The notes beneath the pieces are model-generated. The model had not been told where the DNA came from. It searched no databases and worked only from the letters and a program-made list of their open reading frames with translations. This document shows, in pieces, positions 7,683 to 16,117 of a stretch of DNA of 64,000 nucleotides. Both the position numbers and the translations under genes were made by a program. Position 1 is the first letter of the stretch, and each line of letters begins with the position of its first letter. The DNA is from Acidobacteriota bacterium (lineage in GTDB: Bacteria; Acidobacteriota; Terriglobia; Bryobacterales; Bryobacteraceae): positions 186,001 to 250,000 of the forward strand of contig JAFKEE010000019.1 in the NCBI GenBank assembly GCA_017307505.1, written 5' to 3'.

Positions 7683-9341
7683 ATGAAAAAACCCTACATT
7701 TTGGCGATCGACGACGACTCCGCGGTTTTGCGCGCGGTAGAGCGCGACCTTAAATCGAAGTTCTCGCAGGACTACCGCATCATCGCGGTGGATTCCCCCC
7801 AGAAAGCAATCGACGTTGTCCGCCAGTTGACGTCGCGTGGCGACCGGGTGGCACTCTTCCTGGTCGACCAGCGCATGCCGCAGATGAGCGGCACGGAGTT
7901 TCTGCAGGAAGCAATCGCCCTGCAGCCTTCCGCTAAACGCGTACTGTTGACCGCATACGCGGATTCAACCGCGGCGATCGACGCCATCAATAAGGTAAAG
8001 CTGAACCACTACCTGATGAAGCCGTGGGAGCCGCCGGAGCACAATCTGTATCCTGTGCTGGCGGACCAACTGGAGGACTGGCAGGCTTCGAGCCGGGAGG
8101 AGTTCGACGGGGCGATCGTCCTGGGAACCCGCTGGGCCCCTGAAACCCACAAATTAAAAGACTTCCTGGCAAAGAGCCAAGTGCCCTACCGCTGGGTGGA
8201 ACCGGAGGGTCTGGCCGATGCGCGCGTACTCGCGGCATTGGCCGGCAAGACTCCGGCGTTGCCCGCTCTGATCTTTCCCGATGGCAGCACCCTGGAGCAG
8301 CCTGACCTGACGCAGGTGGCGCAGAAGCTCGGCCTGGCGACCGTGCCGAGCCGGAAGTTCTACGACGTCATCGTCATCGGAGCTGGTCCGGCCGGACTGG
8401 CCTGTGCGCTGTACTGCAGTACGGAAGGGTTGAAGACCGTCCTGGTGGAGCGAGAAGCCGCCGGCGGACAGGCGGGGCTGAGTTCGAGGATCGAGAACTA
8501 CCTGGGCTTCCCGTCCGGGCTGAGTGGCGCCGATCTGGCGCGCCGGGGCGTTGCGCAGGTGCGGCGGTTCGGCGTCGAGGTGTTGGCGCCTGCCGATGCT
8601 GTCGGGCTGTCCGTGGAGGGCGAATACCGGGTGGTCCGGCTTTCGAACGGCCAGGAACTCTCCGCACACAGCGTGGTGATCGCGGCGGGAGTCCAATGGC
8701 GACGGTTGGATGTGCCCGGCATGGATCAACTGACGGGCGCGGGGATCTACTATGGGGCGGCCACGACGGAAGCTGCTTCCTGCAGGGACGAAGACGTCTA
8801 CATCGTCGGAGGCGCGAATTCGGCCGGGCAGGCCGCGGTCCACTTCTCAGAGGTGGCGCGCAGCGTGACGATGATCGTGCGCGGCGATGCCTTGTCGAAA
8901 TCGATGTCGCACTATCTGGTCAAGAGGATCGAGACCATCCCGAACATCTCCGTGATGCCGAATGCCGAAGTGGAGTCGGTCTGCGGGGATGGCCGGCTGC
9001 AGCAGATCAGCGTGCGCCACTTTCCGGACAAGCGAGTGGAGAAACTGCCCGCGTCCGCTTTGTTCATCTTCATCGGGGCGGAACCGCATACGGAATGGCT
9101 GGACGGCGTGGTTCGCAGGGACAACAAGGGTTTCCTGCTGACGGGCGCCAATCTACTGGCTGACGGCAAACGGCCGGCAGGTTGGAAGATGGACCGGGAT
9201 CCCTATCTGCTCGAGACCAGCGTGCCGGGCGTGTTTGCCGTGGGCGATGTTCGCGATGGCGCGGTGCGGAGGGTGGCGAACAGCGTTGGTGAGGGATCGA
9301 TCGTGCTGTATTTTATCCGCCAGTACATGCGGAATCGGTAG
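7683..9341 (+). CDS. Receiver domain fused to thioredoxin-reductase-like flavoprotein
   Basis: 552 aa. Residues 5-125 form a CheY-like receiver with acidic residues IDDD, phospho-acceptor Asp62 (LVDQRMPQMSG) and Lys in YLMKPW. Residues about 130-215 are a linker domain with a thioredoxin-like stretch (VLGTRWAPETHKLKDFL). Residues about 225-545 are a pyridine-nucleotide:disulfide oxidoreductase with the FAD motif VIGAGPAGLA, AGGQAGLSSRIENYLGFP, the NAD(P)H motif IVGGANSAGQA and the C-terminal FAD motif FAVGDVRDGAVRRVANSVGEG. The position where thioredoxin reductases carry CxxC reads YYGAATTEAAS and has no cysteine pair, so classical disulfide exchange is not expected. It is followed after 8 bp by a soluble histidine kinase, the probable phosphodonor. 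Confidence 0.92.
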   Translation: MKKPYILAIDDDSAVLRAVERDLKSKFSQDYRIIAVDSPQKAIDVVRQLTSRGDRVALFLVDQRMPQMSGTEFLQEAIALQPSAKRVLLTAYADSTAAIDAINKVKLNHYLMKPWEPPEHNLYPVLADQLEDWQASSREEFDGAIVLGTRWAPETHKLKDFLAKSQVPYRWVEPEGLADARVLAALAGKTPALPALIFPDGSTLEQPDLTQVAQKLGLATVPSRKFYDVIVIGAGPAGLACALYCSTEGLKTVLVEREAAGGQAGLSSRIENYLGFPSGLSGADLARRGVAQVRRFGVEVLAPADAVGLSVEGEYRVVRLSNGQELSAHSVVIAAGVQWRRLDVPGMDQLTGAGIYYGAATTEAASCRDEDVYIVGGANSAGQAAVHFSEVARSVTMIVRGDALSKSMSHYLVKRIETIPNISVMPNAEVESVCGDGRLQQISVRHFPDKRVEKLPASALFIFIGAEPHTEWLDGVVRRDNKGFLLTGANLLADGKRPAGWKMDRDPYLLETSVPGVFAVGDVRDGAVRRVANSVGEGSIVLYFIRQYMRNR

Positions 9342-9349
9342 AGGACCAG

Positions 9350-10765
9350 ATGCCGGACAAGACGTACGAACCCGTTTCCGTGGAAGACCTGATGACCTCC
9401 CCGTTGTTCCAGGATGAGAGCCCGGAGGCGGTGGCCTGGATTGCGCAGCAGATGCACATGCGGCGACTGGACGCCGGAGAGGTGCTGTGGAATCAGGGGG
9501 AGGTGGTGACAGAGTTCCAACTGGTGCTGGAAGGAGAACTCCACTACCGCAGGGATGATGATCCGTATGCCCAGTTCATTGTCGGGACAGCCGGGCATCC
9601 CACCGGAGTCCTTCCGTTTTCCAGGATGAAGAATGCGACGGGCCGCGTCTGGGCGGTTGTGCCGACACGGTTGGCGGCGATGGAAGCATCCCACCTGCGG
9701 GAGTTGGTTTACCGCGCGCCTCTGGTAGCGCAGCGTCTCGTCTCGCAGATGACGGATCGGACGCGCGAAGTCACGCGAATGGAAGAGGGTTCGAGCAGGC
9801 TTCAGGCGCTGGGCAAACTGGCGGCGGGCCTGGCTCATGAGCTCAATAATCCGGCTTCAGCGGCGGTTCGGTCGTCGGCCTTGCTGCGCGATGTGCTGAA
9901 AGAGCGGCGCAAGGCGGCCGTGGCGTTGCACGGAGTTGTCATTCCGGACGGGGTCCGGGAGAGCATGACGCGCATGATCGAGTCGATTGAGGAATGCCTC
10001 AGCACTCCGGGAGACATGGATGCGCTGGAGCGGGCCGATCTGGAGTCCGACCTGTCGGACTGGCTGGACAACGCAGGATTGCCGAGTTCGCTGGCCTCGA
10101 ATCTGGTGGATGCCCGGATTACGCTGGAGGCACTGAAACCATTACCCGCGGCGGTACCGCTGGAGCCGTTGTCGAATTTCCTGAAATTGATTGTGGCGGA
10201 TCACCAGACCCTGTGTCTGACGCGGGAGTTGGAAGAAGCATCCAGACGCATTTCGGAACTTGTGCAGGCGGTGAAGCAGTACTCGTATATGGATCAGAGT
10301 CCTGTCTCCGAAGTGGATGTGGAACAGGGAATTGATCTCACCCTCAGGATGTTCCAGCACCAGTTGAAGCACGGGTTCACGGTGAATCGAAAGCTGGCCA
10401 GCAATTTGCCCAAGGTCCACGCGAATGGAAGTGCACTGAACCAGATCTGGACGAACCTGATCGACAATGCGATCGATGCCATGGAAGGGATGCCCGCGGG
10501 TCAGCCGAAGATCCTCACGGTGCGCACCTGCGTGGAGCCGGAAGGGATCCTGGTGGAGATTGGAGACAATGGCCCGGGGATTCCGCCCGAGGTGCAGAGC
10601 CGGATCTTCGATCCGTTCTTCACGACCAAAGGCGTAGGCGAGGGCACAGGCCTGGGCCTCGATATCGTGCGCCGCATCGTGCGAAGCCACCGTGGCACCA
10701 TCCTGGTGGATTCGGATCCCGGCCGGACGGTCTTTCAGGTGAGGCTGCCGTTGAATCCGGCATGA
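9350..10765 (+). CDS. Soluble histidine kinase with cyclic-nucleotide-binding domain
   Basis: 471 aa without membrane helices. Residues about 15-135 form a Crp/cNMP-binding jelly-roll (LDAGEVLWNQGEVVTEFQLVLEGEL). The HisKA core has His163 in LAAGLAHELNNPASA, followed by a long helical insert, and the HATPase has WTNLIDNAIDAMEG, IGDNGPGIPPE, FDPFFTTKGVGEGTGLGL. The start is 8 bp after the stop of the receiver-flavoprotein fusion, with AGGAC upstream, so the two form an operon. The cNMP domain probably senses a small molecule, and the receiver of the neighbour is the likely acceptor of the phosphate. No output DNA-binding domain is present in either protein. Confidence 0.93.
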   Translation: MPDKTYEPVSVEDLMTSPLFQDESPEAVAWIAQQMHMRRLDAGEVLWNQGEVVTEFQLVLEGELHYRRDDDPYAQFIVGTAGHPTGVLPFSRMKNATGRVWAVVPTRLAAMEASHLRELVYRAPLVAQRLVSQMTDRTREVTRMEEGSSRLQALGKLAAGLAHELNNPASAAVRSSALLRDVLKERRKAAVALHGVVIPDGVRESMTRMIESIEECLSTPGDMDALERADLESDLSDWLDNAGLPSSLASNLVDARITLEALKPLPAAVPLEPLSNFLKLIVADHQTLCLTRELEEASRRISELVQAVKQYSYMDQSPVSEVDVEQGIDLTLRMFQHQLKHGFTVNRKLASNLPKVHANGSALNQIWTNLIDNAIDAMEGMPAGQPKILTVRTCVEPEGILVEIGDNGPGIPPEVQSRIFDPFFTTKGVGEGTGLGLDIVRRIVRSHRGTILVDSDPGRTVFQVRLPLNPA

Positions 10766-10839
10766 GCCGCGGGCCGGGCATGCGACCGGGGTTGAATGCT
10801 CCGGGGCGGGTTGCCTGTGTTGAGACGGCAATAGTGTTC

Positions 10840-10845
10840 TAGAAT
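10840..10845 (+). promoter_or_regulatory. Candidate -10 box of the tRNA-Pro gene
   Basis: TAGAAT matches five of six positions of the -10 consensus and ends 18 bp before the tRNA. The -35 region at normal spacing is poor (TTGAGA at 10820 would give only 14 bp). Confidence 0.35.
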
Positions 10846-10863
10846 TGAAAGGTGTAGTGATGT

Positions 10864-10940
10864 CGGGGCGTAGCGCAGCCTGGTAGCGCACCTGCCTTGG
10901 GCGCAGGGGGTCGGGCGTTCAAATCGCCCCGCCCCGACCA
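10864..10940 (+). tRNA. tRNA-Pro (TGG)
   Basis: A 77-nt cloverleaf can be folded: acceptor CGGGGCG pairs with CGCCCCG (10930-10936), followed by A and an encoded CCA. The anticodon stem CCTGC/GCAGG closes the loop CTTGGGC, giving anticodon TGG. The T arm is GGGCG-TTCAAAT-CGCCC. The D arm contains the conserved AGC..GGTAG. Confidence 0.97.
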
Positions 10941-11334
10941 ATTACTTTCCATCTCTTGCAGACCTATCCTGGCACAACGAGTGTGTGCTGTGCCAAAACG
11001 AGCACATGCTGTTCACGGCGTTTTCGGGGACTGCATCAATACCACGCTCGCTACGACAGGCTCAGATCGTAGTTCGGCGCTTGATGCGATAACGTGGGAC
11101 TGAAGCGTCGAACCCCTGCCTGCAACATCGATCGCTTCGCGCCTATGCCTGTTGAGTGTCCGCCCCGGCTGGACATCACGGGCGCGCATCTCATTTGCTT
11201 GCCAGCACATTCGTCGAATTCAGATGAATATGGCGCACCCGCGGCAGACGGCAATGGGTGGCATCCATCTGCCGAAGGGACGCCGCTCCCTGACGCCAAC
11301 GCCACATCAACAAGCCCACTCTCTCTCAAAACAA
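10941..11334. other. Intergenic stretch, no gene seen
   Basis: Between the tRNA and the end of the leftward receptor gene. Short open frames exist but none has a ribosome binding site, recognisable motif or codon bias like the neighbours. No integrase or att-like duplication of the tRNA 3' end was found in this stretch. Confidence 0.6.
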
Positions 11335-11367
11335 GAAGAGGGAATCTGCCAGGCAGACTCCCTCTTC
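11335..11367 (-). terminator. Intrinsic terminator of the TonB-dependent receptor gene
   Basis: GAAGAGGGAATCTGCC (11335-11350) pairs with GGCAGACTCCCTCTTC (11352-11367), a 16-bp stem with one mismatch and a tight loop. On the minus strand it is followed by TTGTTTTG. It lies 24 bp past the stop codon of the receptor gene. Confidence 0.82.
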
Positions 11368-11391
11368 CCTTCGCGGCTGCAACGAATGGGG

Positions 11392-14300
11392 CTAGAACTC
11401 GAAGCGGGCGCTGATCTGCACACGCCGCCCGGAGGCGGCTCCGGTTACGAGGCCGAAGCTCGAGCTGGAGATGTTCGTACTTGGCGTGTTGAAGTTCGGG
11501 TGATTGAAGGCGTTGTAGAGCTCACAGCGCAGCTGGGCCCGGGCTCGTTCCGCAAAGAGGTAGACGTTCTTGGCGGCAACCAGATTCCAGTTCATGGACC
11601 CCGGACCAACCAGGATGGAGCGGCCGGAGTTGCCATAGTAGCCGCGGCCGGCGGCCGGAATGACGAACGCGCTGCGATCGAAGATTACCTGGTGGTTCTC
11701 AATGCGATCGGTCATCGATCCTCCAATGTTGCCATCGCCGATCCGATCGGGCCGGCCGCTGAACTGGTTGGTGTTGGCCGGGTCGACGCCGGAGAAACTG
11801 GGCGAGCGGAACGGTCCGGACTGGAGCAGCGTAGTGCCTGCCACCTGCCACCCGGCCACAATCTTGTCGAACAGCCCGGAAGCATTGCCCAGCAGGGCCT
11901 TGCCGTGACCGATCGGCAGCTCATAGGTGTAGAAGAAGATGAGCGTGTGACGGCGGATGGCGGGATCGTCCGCACGCTCAAGACGCCGGTTGTACTGGTT
12001 CTGCGCCGGCGCGTTCAGGTAGCCGTTGAGGCCGACCTCGTCCAGCGCCTTCGCCCAGGTGTAGTTGGCGTTGAACGTCAGTCCGCGAGTGATGCGGCGG
12101 TCCGCCTTGATGGTGAGGCCGTGATAAATGGAGGAGGAGCCGGTCTGGTTGTAACCGACGCTGCTGAAGAGGGGGTAGCGCAAGGCCGCCGGATCGAAAG
12201 GCGTCGTACTGGGCCGGGGCAGGTTCAGGTTGTCGTAGAAAGGCAGGTTCTTCGCCTTGGTTCCAACGTAGGCGACATCGAAGCCGGTCTTCCAGAACTG
12301 CCGGCCGAGGGACGCGTTCCATTGCTGAGTCCGTTCGTGAGGAAAGTTGGGCGAGATGGCGTTGATGCTCTGGACGCCATCGAAGCCCTGCACAGTGGAG
12401 CGGAAGGGATTCGGAAAGGTGATGCTGGGCGTGTTGTTGACGATGTACCAGCTCTGGTTGGATTGCCAGGGGCCGCCCGTCGCACCGAGACCGAGCTGGC
12501 CCGGCCACATGGAAGTGAAGAGACCATAGCCCATCCGGAAGACGGTCTTGTCGTCGCCGAAGGGGCGGAAGGCCAGGCCGAGGCGGGGGCTCCAGTTGGC
12601 GGTGTCGGCGTGCATCATGCTGCGGAGGGGGAGTCCCGCTGAAGCGGCGGAAATGATCGGCAGAGTCGCAGCCACGGCGGGCACGAGATCTGTCGGGATG
12701 GTGCTGCCGGCCGTGACGACGCTGCCGGTTTTGAGATCGAACGAGGTCAGGCGGTTGAACTTTTCCACCCACGGCGGCTGGTACTCATACCGCAAGCCAT
12801 AGGTGAGAGTGAGGCGCCGGTTGACCTTGAACTCGTCCTGAATGTAGTAGCCCTGCTGCATGCTGCGGACGTAGGCATTGGGGCGGGCAACGGCGAGGCT
12901 CACATTCGAGGGAAGACCCAGGAGGAAGTTGGCATAGGCGAAGCCGCTGAGCTGATCGTCGAAGGCGATGGATCCGGTGACGTTCTGCGGCTTGTTCTGA
13001 TCGTTCACCTGGTAGCGGCGCAGGTCGAAGCCCGCCTTGATGTGGTGGTTGCCGAGATTCCAGGAGAGGTTGTCGATGAGCTGATAGGTATTCTGGGTCT
13101 GCGAGCTGTAGCCGGCGGAACTGGTCCCCTGGAAGCCGTTGGCTCCATTGATCTGGAGATCGGGCATGGCCGAGAGTGCCGGATCGTTGCCGGGATTGCT
13201 GATGCCCTGCAGGCCAATCTTGCCAACGGCGTCGGCCAGGCTGTTGACACCCCAATAGTCGAAGCTTGTGCTGGAATAGCCAACCTTCAGTTCGTTCACG
13301 AGGGTGGGGCTGAAGATGTGCGTATCGGAAACGACGAAGCTGCGGCCCGGATCGTTGTCGCCTGTACCGCCGTAGCCGCCGAGCAGAGGGCCTGGGTTGG
13401 CGTCCTGGTTGTGGATCGTGAGACCTACGCGAGCGAAGAAGTAGTTCTTGTCGGAGAACTTGTGGTCGATGCGGGTGGAGATGTTGTCGGCATTGAACTG
13501 GGCGCCGGGATCGGTGTAGTAGTTGTTGACCAGGCCCAGGGCGCCTTGCCCCGGCAGGTTGGGGTTGGGGTAGATGAGCGACTGCCAGGCAGTCGCCACC
13601 GGGCTGATCCGGTTGGCAGGAATCTTGTTCCCGGGGAAGGCCTGTCCGGTGAGCGGGTCGAGGATGGGAAGCGCACCGGCGATGGAAGAGAAATCCCCGC
13701 TGCGGAAGGCAGTGGGAGGAACGCTGGTATTGTACCGGGCGCCGGTCCGGTAGCGAGCGCCGCCGTAGGTGAAGAAATAGAAGGTGCGGTCCCGGCCATC
13801 GTAGAGGTGCGGCAGGATGACACGGCCGCCATTCATGGCCGTGAACTGGTTGAAGTTCTCAAAGGCCGGTCCTGTCCTATCCTGCCAGGCTCGTGCGCCG
13901 GTAGCGGAGTTGTAATTGCCCCAGAACAGCCCGCCATGGAAGGTGTTCTCTCCAGACTTGCTGACCGCGGCAAATTGAGCTACCTGGGCGAACTCAGCGG
14001 AGTTGTTGGCCGTGGATACCTTCATTTCCTGGAAGGCCTCGATGTCGCCCGAGAAACCATTGGGCGTCTGGCGGCTGCTGACGATGTCGTTGGCGGAGAT
14101 CCCGTCCGAGGTGAAGTTGTTGGCGGTGTCCCGGGCGCCATTGACCTCCAGGCCGCTGCTGGACTGGACACCCGCGGCCACCTTGGCTACGTTGATCCAG
14201 GCGCGGCCATAGACGCTCATCGGCAGGTCGGCGAAGTCGCGGGCGGTAGAGACCACGGCCTGCGTGGAGGTCTCGGTGTCAATGTGAGCGGCCGCGACGC

Positions 14301-14658
14301 CTTCGACAGTGATCATGCTGCTGACATCGCCCACTTCGAGCGCGGCGTCAACGCGGCGAGTCTGGCTCAGGTCCAACGTGATGCCGCGGGTCGTGTGGGA
14401 TTTGAAGCCGGGGGCTTCCACGGTGACCCTGTAGCGGCCATTGAGGATACCGGAGAACCGGTAGTCGCCGGCGTTGTCTGTGACTTGGACGCGCTCATCA
14501 TTCGACCCCTCATTGACGAGGATGACTTTCGCGCCCGGGACGACGGCGCCGCCGGAATCCCGGACGTTGCCGAGAATGCTGCTTTGAGTCGACTGCGCCA
14601 GCACTGTGGCGATTCCCGCGAGCACCAACAAGACCAACCTTCCAATCGAAGCTCTCAC
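11392..14658 (-). CDS. TonB-dependent receptor, Oar-like, with carboxypeptidase-regulatory domain
   Basis: 1088 aa from the GTG at 14658. This start is preferred over the TTG at 14676 because AAAGGAG lies 8 bp before it and the product then begins with a normal signal peptide (MRASIGRLVLLVLAGIATVLAQ). Residues about 27-115 form a CarboxypepD_reg beta-sandwich (SILGNVRDSGGAVVPGAKVIL), then a plug (about 120-240) and a large outer-membrane barrel ending in the terminal aromatic RVQISARFEF. Acidobacteria use such receptors widely for uptake of oligosaccharides and other polymers. It has its own TTGACA/TATAAG promoter with a TTAGT-T-ACTAA palindrome and its own terminator. It faces the same way as the catabolic operon at 14803-18201. 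Confidence 0.93.
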   Translation of the reverse strand: MRASIGRLVLLVLAGIATVLAQSTQSSILGNVRDSGGAVVPGAKVILVNEGSNDERVQVTDNAGDYRFSGILNGRYRVTVEAPGFKSHTTRGITLDLSQTRRVDAALEVGDVSSMITVEGVAAAHIDTETSTQAVVSTARDFADLPMSVYGRAWINVAKVAAGVQSSSGLEVNGARDTANNFTSDGISANDIVSSRQTPNGFSGDIEAFQEMKVSTANNSAEFAQVAQFAAVSKSGENTFHGGLFWGNYNSATGARAWQDRTGPAFENFNQFTAMNGGRVILPHLYDGRDRTFYFFTYGGARYRTGARYNTSVPPTAFRSGDFSSIAGALPILDPLTGQAFPGNKIPANRISPVATAWQSLIYPNPNLPGQGALGLVNNYYTDPGAQFNADNISTRIDHKFSDKNYFFARVGLTIHNQDANPGPLLGGYGGTGDNDPGRSFVVSDTHIFSPTLVNELKVGYSSTSFDYWGVNSLADAVGKIGLQGISNPGNDPALSAMPDLQINGANGFQGTSSAGYSSQTQNTYQLIDNLSWNLGNHHIKAGFDLRRYQVNDQNKPQNVTGSIAFDDQLSGFAYANFLLGLPSNVSLAVARPNAYVRSMQQGYYIQDEFKVNRRLTLTYGLRYEYQPPWVEKFNRLTSFDLKTGSVVTAGSTIPTDLVPAVAATLPIISAASAGLPLRSMMHADTANWSPRLGLAFRPFGDDKTVFRMGYGLFTSMWPGQLGLGATGGPWQSNQSWYIVNNTPSITFPNPFRSTVQGFDGVQSINAISPNFPHERTQQWNASLGRQFWKTGFDVAYVGTKAKNLPFYDNLNLPRPSTTPFDPAALRYPLFSSVGYNQTGSSSIYHGLTIKADRRITRGLTFNANYTWAKALDEVGLNGYLNAPAQNQYNRRLERADDPAIRRHTLIFFYTYELPIGHGKALLGNASGLFDKIVAGWQVAGTTLLQSGPFRSPSFSGVDPANTNQFSGRPDRIGDGNIGGSMTDRIENHQVIFDRSAFVIPAAGRGYYGNSGRSILVGPGSMNWNLVAAKNVYLFAERARAQLRCELYNAFNHPNFNTPSTNISSSSFGLVTGAASGRRVQISARFEF

Positions 14659-14735
14659 GTGCCTGACTCCTTTCAAGTGCGCCCCTGGTTTTGGGATGGC
14701 CGGTGGAGACGAGTTCTCGTGTCCGCCGTATTTAT

Positions 14736-14746
14736 TTAGTTACTAA
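14736..14746. promoter_or_regulatory. Palindrome TTAGT-T-ACTAA, candidate ROK operator
   Basis: A perfect 5-1-5 inverted repeat within an AT-rich patch of GC-rich DNA. It lies just downstream of the -10 box of the receptor promoter, where a bound repressor would block initiation. On the minus strand AGTAACTAAAT is shared with the promoter at 18216-18244. TTAGT/ACTAA half-sites are reminiscent of operators of ROK repressors; a ROK regulator is encoded at 24316-25554. The link is inference. Confidence 0.5.
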
Positions 14747-14751
14747 CAGAT

Positions 14752-14780
14752 CTTATAAGGTGCCGCAAGCACCTTGTCAA
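14752..14780 (-). promoter_or_regulatory. Sigma-70 promoter of the TonB-dependent receptor
   Basis: On the minus strand TTGACA (14780-14775), a 17-bp spacer and TATAAG (14757-14752) form a near-consensus promoter about 95 bp before the GTG start at 14658. Confidence 0.75.
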
Positions 14781-14802
14781 GACAAAAACGAGCCGTTGCC
14801 GG

Positions 14803-16107
14803 CTAGAGCGGGCTGGGCCAGGTGTAGGGTGGCCGGTTTTGGCGCCCCATCCATGCATTGGCCTCCGCATCACCGGTCCACGCTTGCGCCGCAGGATCCC
14901 AGGTGAGCTTCCGGCCGGCCCTGTAGCTGATGTTTGCGAAATGGCACAGGTCCGCTGAGGCCGCCCCGATGGCAATGTCCGCATGGAGCGAGGTGTGATC
15001 GCGGGTTTTTACCGCATTGAGGAAATTCGCGATGTGCGGAGCCGTGTCGGACCGGGTCTGATCACGGCCTTCTCGAACCAGAACGTGATCCTCGCCCTGG
15101 TAGACGCGATAGGCGGTGTCGTCGAGTTCCATGAACCCGTCGGAGCCGTAGAAGACATTTCCAATACAGTTGCCGCGTGGCGAGCCCATACCGCCCACGC
15201 GTTCAGCGACCAATCCGCGAACTTCAAAGGTGAGCTGTTTGCCTTCAAATTCAAAGGCCGAGACAAGGGTATTGGGCGTCTCCTGGTCGTCGTGGTAGAC
15301 AAGTTTTCCGCCGCTAGCCGTGACACTGCGGAGCGTGCCGTGGTGATCCGGGAGGCCCAGGCCCCAGCGCGCGACGTCCATTTGATGAACGCCCTGATTG
15401 CCCAGATCCCCGTTGCCGGTGTCCCAGAACCAGTGCCAGTTGTACTTAAAGCGCAGTTCGTTGAACGGACGCATGGGCGCAGGACCCAGAAATGCATCCC
15501 AGTCGACGCCCTTCGGCGCAACTGAATCGGCCTTGTGGCCAATGGATTTGCGGCGCTTGTAACAGATGCCCTTGGCGGCGTAAACCTGTCCAATCACGCC
15601 GGACCGCAGAAGAGCTATCGCCTCGATCTTGTGGGGCAGACTCCGGCTTTGCGTGCCCACCTGGAGCATCCGCCCGTGGCGGCGCGCGGCCTCCACCATG
15701 ATTCTGCTTTCGGAGGGGTCGTGGCTTGCGGGTTTCTCGCAATAGACGTCCTTGCCGGAACGCATGGCCCAGACGGCGCCCAGGGCGTGCCAGTGATTCG
15801 GAGTAGCCATCGAGACCGCATGCACATCCTGAAGATCGAAGATGCGCCGCATATCGCTGAACTGGCGTGCGGCTGGCCGGCCGGCCGCCACCAGGCGTCC
15901 CTGGGCTTTCTCGACGGAGACCGGATCCACATCGCAGATTGCAGAGACTTCAACGCCGGCCATGTTGATGAACTCAGTGAGGTGATCGTTGCCCCGGCCC
16001 CCCAGGCCCACCAGTGCGACGCTCACGCGATCGTTGGCACCGAGAATCCGGTGGGCTCCCAGGGAGAGAGCGGCTGCGGAAAGGGGAAGGAAGTTTCGTC
16101 GTCGCAT
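14803..16107 (-). CDS. Gfo/Idh/MocA-family oxidoreductase with Tat-like leader
   Basis: 434 aa from the ATG at 16107, chosen because the product then starts with RRRNFLPLSAAALSLG, a twin-arginine leader; the frame is open further upstream. The NAD(P)-binding Rossmann motif VALVGLGGRGNDHL is at about 30-43 and the family signature EKPASHD near residue 125 carries the usual Lys. The C-terminal GFO_IDH_MocA_C domain follows. Such exported members are frequent in Acidobacteria and Planctomycetes and oxidise or epimerise sugars; the substrate cannot be read from the sequence. It is the last gene of a leftward operon with a DapA-like aldolase (10 bp upstream) and an epimerase. Confidence 0.93.
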   Translation of the reverse strand: MRRRNFLPLSAAALSLGAHRILGANDRVSVALVGLGGRGNDHLTEFINMAGVEVSAICDVDPVSVEKAQGRLVAAGRPAARQFSDMRRIFDLQDVHAVSMATPNHWHALGAVWAMRSGKDVYCEKPASHDPSESRIMVEAARRHGRMLQVGTQSRSLPHKIEAIALLRSGVIGQVYAAKGICYKRRKSIGHKADSVAPKGVDWDAFLGPAPMRPFNELRFKYNWHWFWDTGNGDLGNQGVHQMDVARWGLGLPDHHGTLRSVTASGGKLVYHDDQETPNTLVSAFEFEGKQLTFEVRGLVAERVGGMGSPRGNCIGNVFYGSDGFMELDDTAYRVYQGEDHVLVREGRDQTRSDTAPHIANFLNAVKTRDHTSLHADIAIGAASADLCHFANISYRAGRKLTWDPAAQAWTGDAEANAWMGRQNRPPYTWPSPL

Positions 16108-16117
16108 AGGAGTTCGG

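Noticed and set aside
10864-11391. tRNA-Pro as attachment site for an integrated element
   Set aside because: No integrase gene and no duplicated tRNA 3' end were found downstream; the following genes are ordinary catabolic genes.
11152-14739. Long rightward open frames (496 and 565 codons) opposite the first TonB-dependent receptor
   Set aside because: They are antisense shadows of a receptor gene with clear domains; no ribosome sites and no recognisable motifs.
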